Assembly (NCBI GenBank): GCA_000153445.1
Contig: CH672396.1
Coordinates: forward strand, 467,668-531,667
Source: a gamma proteobacterium HTCC2207
Lineage (GTDB): Bacteria > Pseudomonadota > Gammaproteobacteria > Pseudomonadales > Porticoccaceae
Length of the DNA: 64,000 bases
Direction of reading: 5' to 3'
Below the pieces are notes generated by a model that saw only the letters and a program-made list of their open reading frames with translations, was not told where the DNA came from and made no database searches. Made by a program: the position numbers and the translations under genes. Positions within the stretch are counted from its first letter, which is position 1; the number at the start of each line of letters is the position of its first letter. Below are positions 62,226-64,000 of the stretch, one piece after another.

Positions 62226-63974
62226 TTGAACGCTACGATTAACCTGTTGAAGATATTTAAGCAGCCCATTCTTATTGGTCTGACATCAGTCATCCTTGCC
62301 GCCTGTGGCGGTGGAGGCGGGAGTGGTTCCACACCAGCCCCAACGCCAAATCCAACACCAGCGGATACAACTGCGCCGGTGATCTCCATATCAGGTGCTC
62401 AGGCCTTAACGATTGAGCAGGGGACTGCCTACTCCGATGCTGGCGCAACTGCCACCGATGATGTGGATGGTGCTGTCACTGTCTCCACTACGGGATCTGT
62501 GATCAGCAGTAGCGCTGGCGAATATACCCTGACCTATAGCGCAACCGATGCGGCTGGCAACACTGCCACGGAGACTCGAGTTGTAACAGTGACTGCAGTC
62601 GCCACTGTGGATACGCTGGTTGTATTTGATCAGGGTGTTGTAGGTTCGACCTGGGATCTCGGTCTAAATGGCTATGACCAGGAGAAAGATTATGCCGAAT
62701 GTAGTGATGATGGTGGCGCCGCTTGCCCCAATATCAGCTGGGACTTGGTTACCGATCTCGATCGCGGCACTGTGCTGCAAGTCAGCCACTCCTCTGCCGG
62801 AAAAGTTGCTGCGGTCTATGCCAAGACCTCGGTTCCCTACAATGCCGCTGCCTATGCCGGTGGCAATATAATCTTTGACGTAAAAATAGTCAGTGGTGAT
62901 AGCGCTCTTTCAATGAAAGTAGACTGCATCTACCCCTGCTCTTCTGGCAACTATGGTCTTAACTCCATAGATAGTGCTGATTGGCAGACCCTAACTGTGC
63001 CAGTGAATGACTTGGTCGGTCAGGATCTCAACCTAGCAACCATCGACACAGGTATTGTTATCTGGGCCTCCGCTTACACCAATAGCGTCTTCCAGCTCGA
63101 CAATGTGCGCTGGGAAGCTGCGCCAGGTGGCCCCACTACGGATCCCGGCACTGGTCCAATCAATGATAACTGGGTAAATCCCAACTTTACTGGCTACACC
63201 ACGCCGACTAGTTACTCCGGTTATAGTCTGTTGTGGTCCGATGAGTTCTCGGGCAGCACATTGAACACAACGGAATGGAACTATGATATTGGCACTGGTG
63301 ATAACGGCTGGGGCAATGACGAAGAGCAGTACTACCGCAGAGAAAATGCCTCCCTTCAAGAGGGTCTATTAATTATTGAAGCTAAAGAGGAGAACTTCGG
63401 TAATCGCAGTTATACCTCCTCGAGAATTAAGACCCAGGGCAAATTTAACTTTAAATATGGTCGAGTAGATATTCGTGCAGCCATGCCAAAAGGCAAGGGT
63501 ATGTGGCCTGCTCTGTGGATGTTAGGCGAAAACATTACCTCGATTGGCTGGCCCTACAGCGGCGAAATTGACATTATGGAAATGGTCGGTGGCAGCGGTT
63601 TAGAGAATCGCACAGTGGGTACTGCGCACTGGAATAGCGGTGGCACCTATCAGGCTGATGGTGTTACCAAACAGCCTTATGCACCCGCGTCTTTTGGCGA
63701 TACCAAAACATTGAGCGGCGGTGAAACCTTGGCCAATGCGTTTCATGTATTCAGTCTAGTTTGGACATCTAGCCGACTGACTTGGTATATCGATGATGTT
63801 CAGTACCACACAATGGCGATTAATAGCAGTGCCGAGCTGTCCGCCTTTCAGAAAGAATTCTTCCTGATCTTCAATGTTGCAGTGGGTGGCAGATGGCCCG
63901 GTTCGCCCAATTCGAACACTACTTTCCCACAGCGTATGTTGGTTGACTACGTTCGAGTGTTCCAGGAAAACTAA
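62226..63974 (+). CDS. GH16-family laminarinase-type lipoprotein with accessory domains
   Basis: A 582-residue secreted beta-glucanase. A stop codon two codons upstream (62220-62222) leaves TTG at 62226 as the likely start; no ATG precedes the lipobox LAAC, where Cys27 is lipidated. A glycine/proline linker is followed by a DUF5011/HYR-like Ig domain (about 48-123), a beta-sandwich probable carbohydrate-binding module (about 130-297), another linker and the GH16 domain (about 332-582). The catalytic motif is [11 protein letters not shown]447 nucleophile, D449, E452 acid/base, in the EIDIME form of laminarinases. It would cut beta-1,3-glucan at the cell surface, giving oligosaccharides to GH30/GH3 and the TonB receptors. 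Confidence 0.92.
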   Translation: MNATINLLKIFKQPILIGLTSVILAACGGGGGSGSTPAPTPNPTPADTTAPVISISGAQALTIEQGTAYSDAGATATDDVDGAVTVSTTGSVISSSAGEYTLTYSATDAAGNTATETRVVTVTAVATVDTLVVFDQGVVGSTWDLGLNGYDQEKDYAECSDDGGAACPNISWDLVTDLDRGTVLQVSHSSAGKVAAVYAKTSVPYNAAAYAGGNIIFDVKIVSGDSALSMKVDCIYPCSSGNYGLNSIDSADWQTLTVPVNDLVGQDLNLATIDTGIVIWASAYTNSVFQLDNVRWEAAPGGPTTDPGTGPINDNWVNPNFTGYTTPTSYSGYSLLWSDEFSGSTLNTTEWNYDIGTGDNGWGNDEEQYYRRENASLQEGLLIIEAKEENFGNRSYTSSRIKTQGKFNFKYGRVDIRAAMPKGKGMWPALWMLGENITSIGWPYSGEIDIMEMVGGSGLENRTVGTAHWNSGGTYQADGVTKQPYAPASFGDTKTLSGGETLANAFHVFSLVWTSSRLTWYIDDVQYHTMAINSSAELSAFQKEFFLIFNVAVGGRWPGSPNSNTTFPQRMLVDYVRVFQEN

Positions 63975-64000
63975 AACCCAACTGCTGTCTGACCCAAAGC

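Overview
The window looks like chromosomal DNA of a marine, heterotrophic gammaproteobacterium, most likely of the SAR92/Porticoccaceae (Cellvibrionales-like) type. This is inferred from gene content: large TonB-dependent receptors, lipoprotein glycoside hydrolases, the SapC/cupin/tryptophan-halogenase gene set, a TorF-type porin and urea/amide nitrogen scavenging. No rRNA or tRNA gene was seen, so the taxonomy is not proven. No phage, IS element or CRISPR array was recognised.

Layout. (1) 1-1145: a minus-strand sulfur operon with an ArsR repressor of BigR/SqrR type, a rhodanese fused to a DUF2892 membrane domain, and the start of a TauE/SafE exporter. (2) 2155-25293: a beta-glucan/sugar utilisation region. 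It holds a GH30 lipoprotein, a membrane-anchored AraC regulator, a carbohydrate-type TonB receptor, then SapC, a JmjC-like cupin, two flavin-dependent halogenase-family proteins and, convergently, a DUF6445 Fe(II)/2-oxoglutarate-type oxygenase. These are followed by a GH3 lipoprotein, a FecI/FecR-type sigma/anti-sigma pair, an MFS sugar porter, a second TonB receptor carrying an N-terminal STN signalling domain, a small membrane protein and a PQQ-type sugar dehydrogenase. A GH16 laminarinase-type lipoprotein closes the window at 62226-63974, so glucan genes lie at both ends. (3) 25338-30858: an alpha/beta hydrolase, succinyl-CoA:3-ketoacid CoA-transferase (scoAB) with a divergent LysR gene, a BASS transporter, a tiny exported-peptide ORF and a TorF porin. 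A pair of matched hairpins with identical loops lies in the 3' region of the porin gene.

(4) 31056-47869: nitrogen acquisition. A LuxR-type response regulator and a giant NCS1-permease/histidine-kinase/receiver fusion diverge from urtABCDE, formamidase (fmdA) and an FmdB-like zinc ribbon. Converging on these is the complete urease operon ureDABCE-(small protein)-FG. (5) 47976-52579: a phosphoribosyltransferase, a TonB receptor and an NCS2 permease, together suggesting nucleobase uptake and salvage; purine breakdown would yield urea for the neighbouring urease. (6) 52592-62084: a DUF6122 protein, a two-repeat secreted protein, two alpha/beta hydrolases (one haloalkane-dehalogenase-like), a thiolase, a PF10118 diiron-type protein, an alkyl-sulfatase-like metallo-beta-lactamase protein and an amidohydrolase.

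Main points for follow-up: the halogenase/oxygenase/SapC cassette inside a glucan locus, whose substrate is unknown; the twin covarying hairpins at 30067-30211; the transporter-kinase fusion beside urea genes; and an unusual abundance of unrelated short tandem repeats (units of 8-16 bp) at gene ends, in leaders and inside coding sequences.
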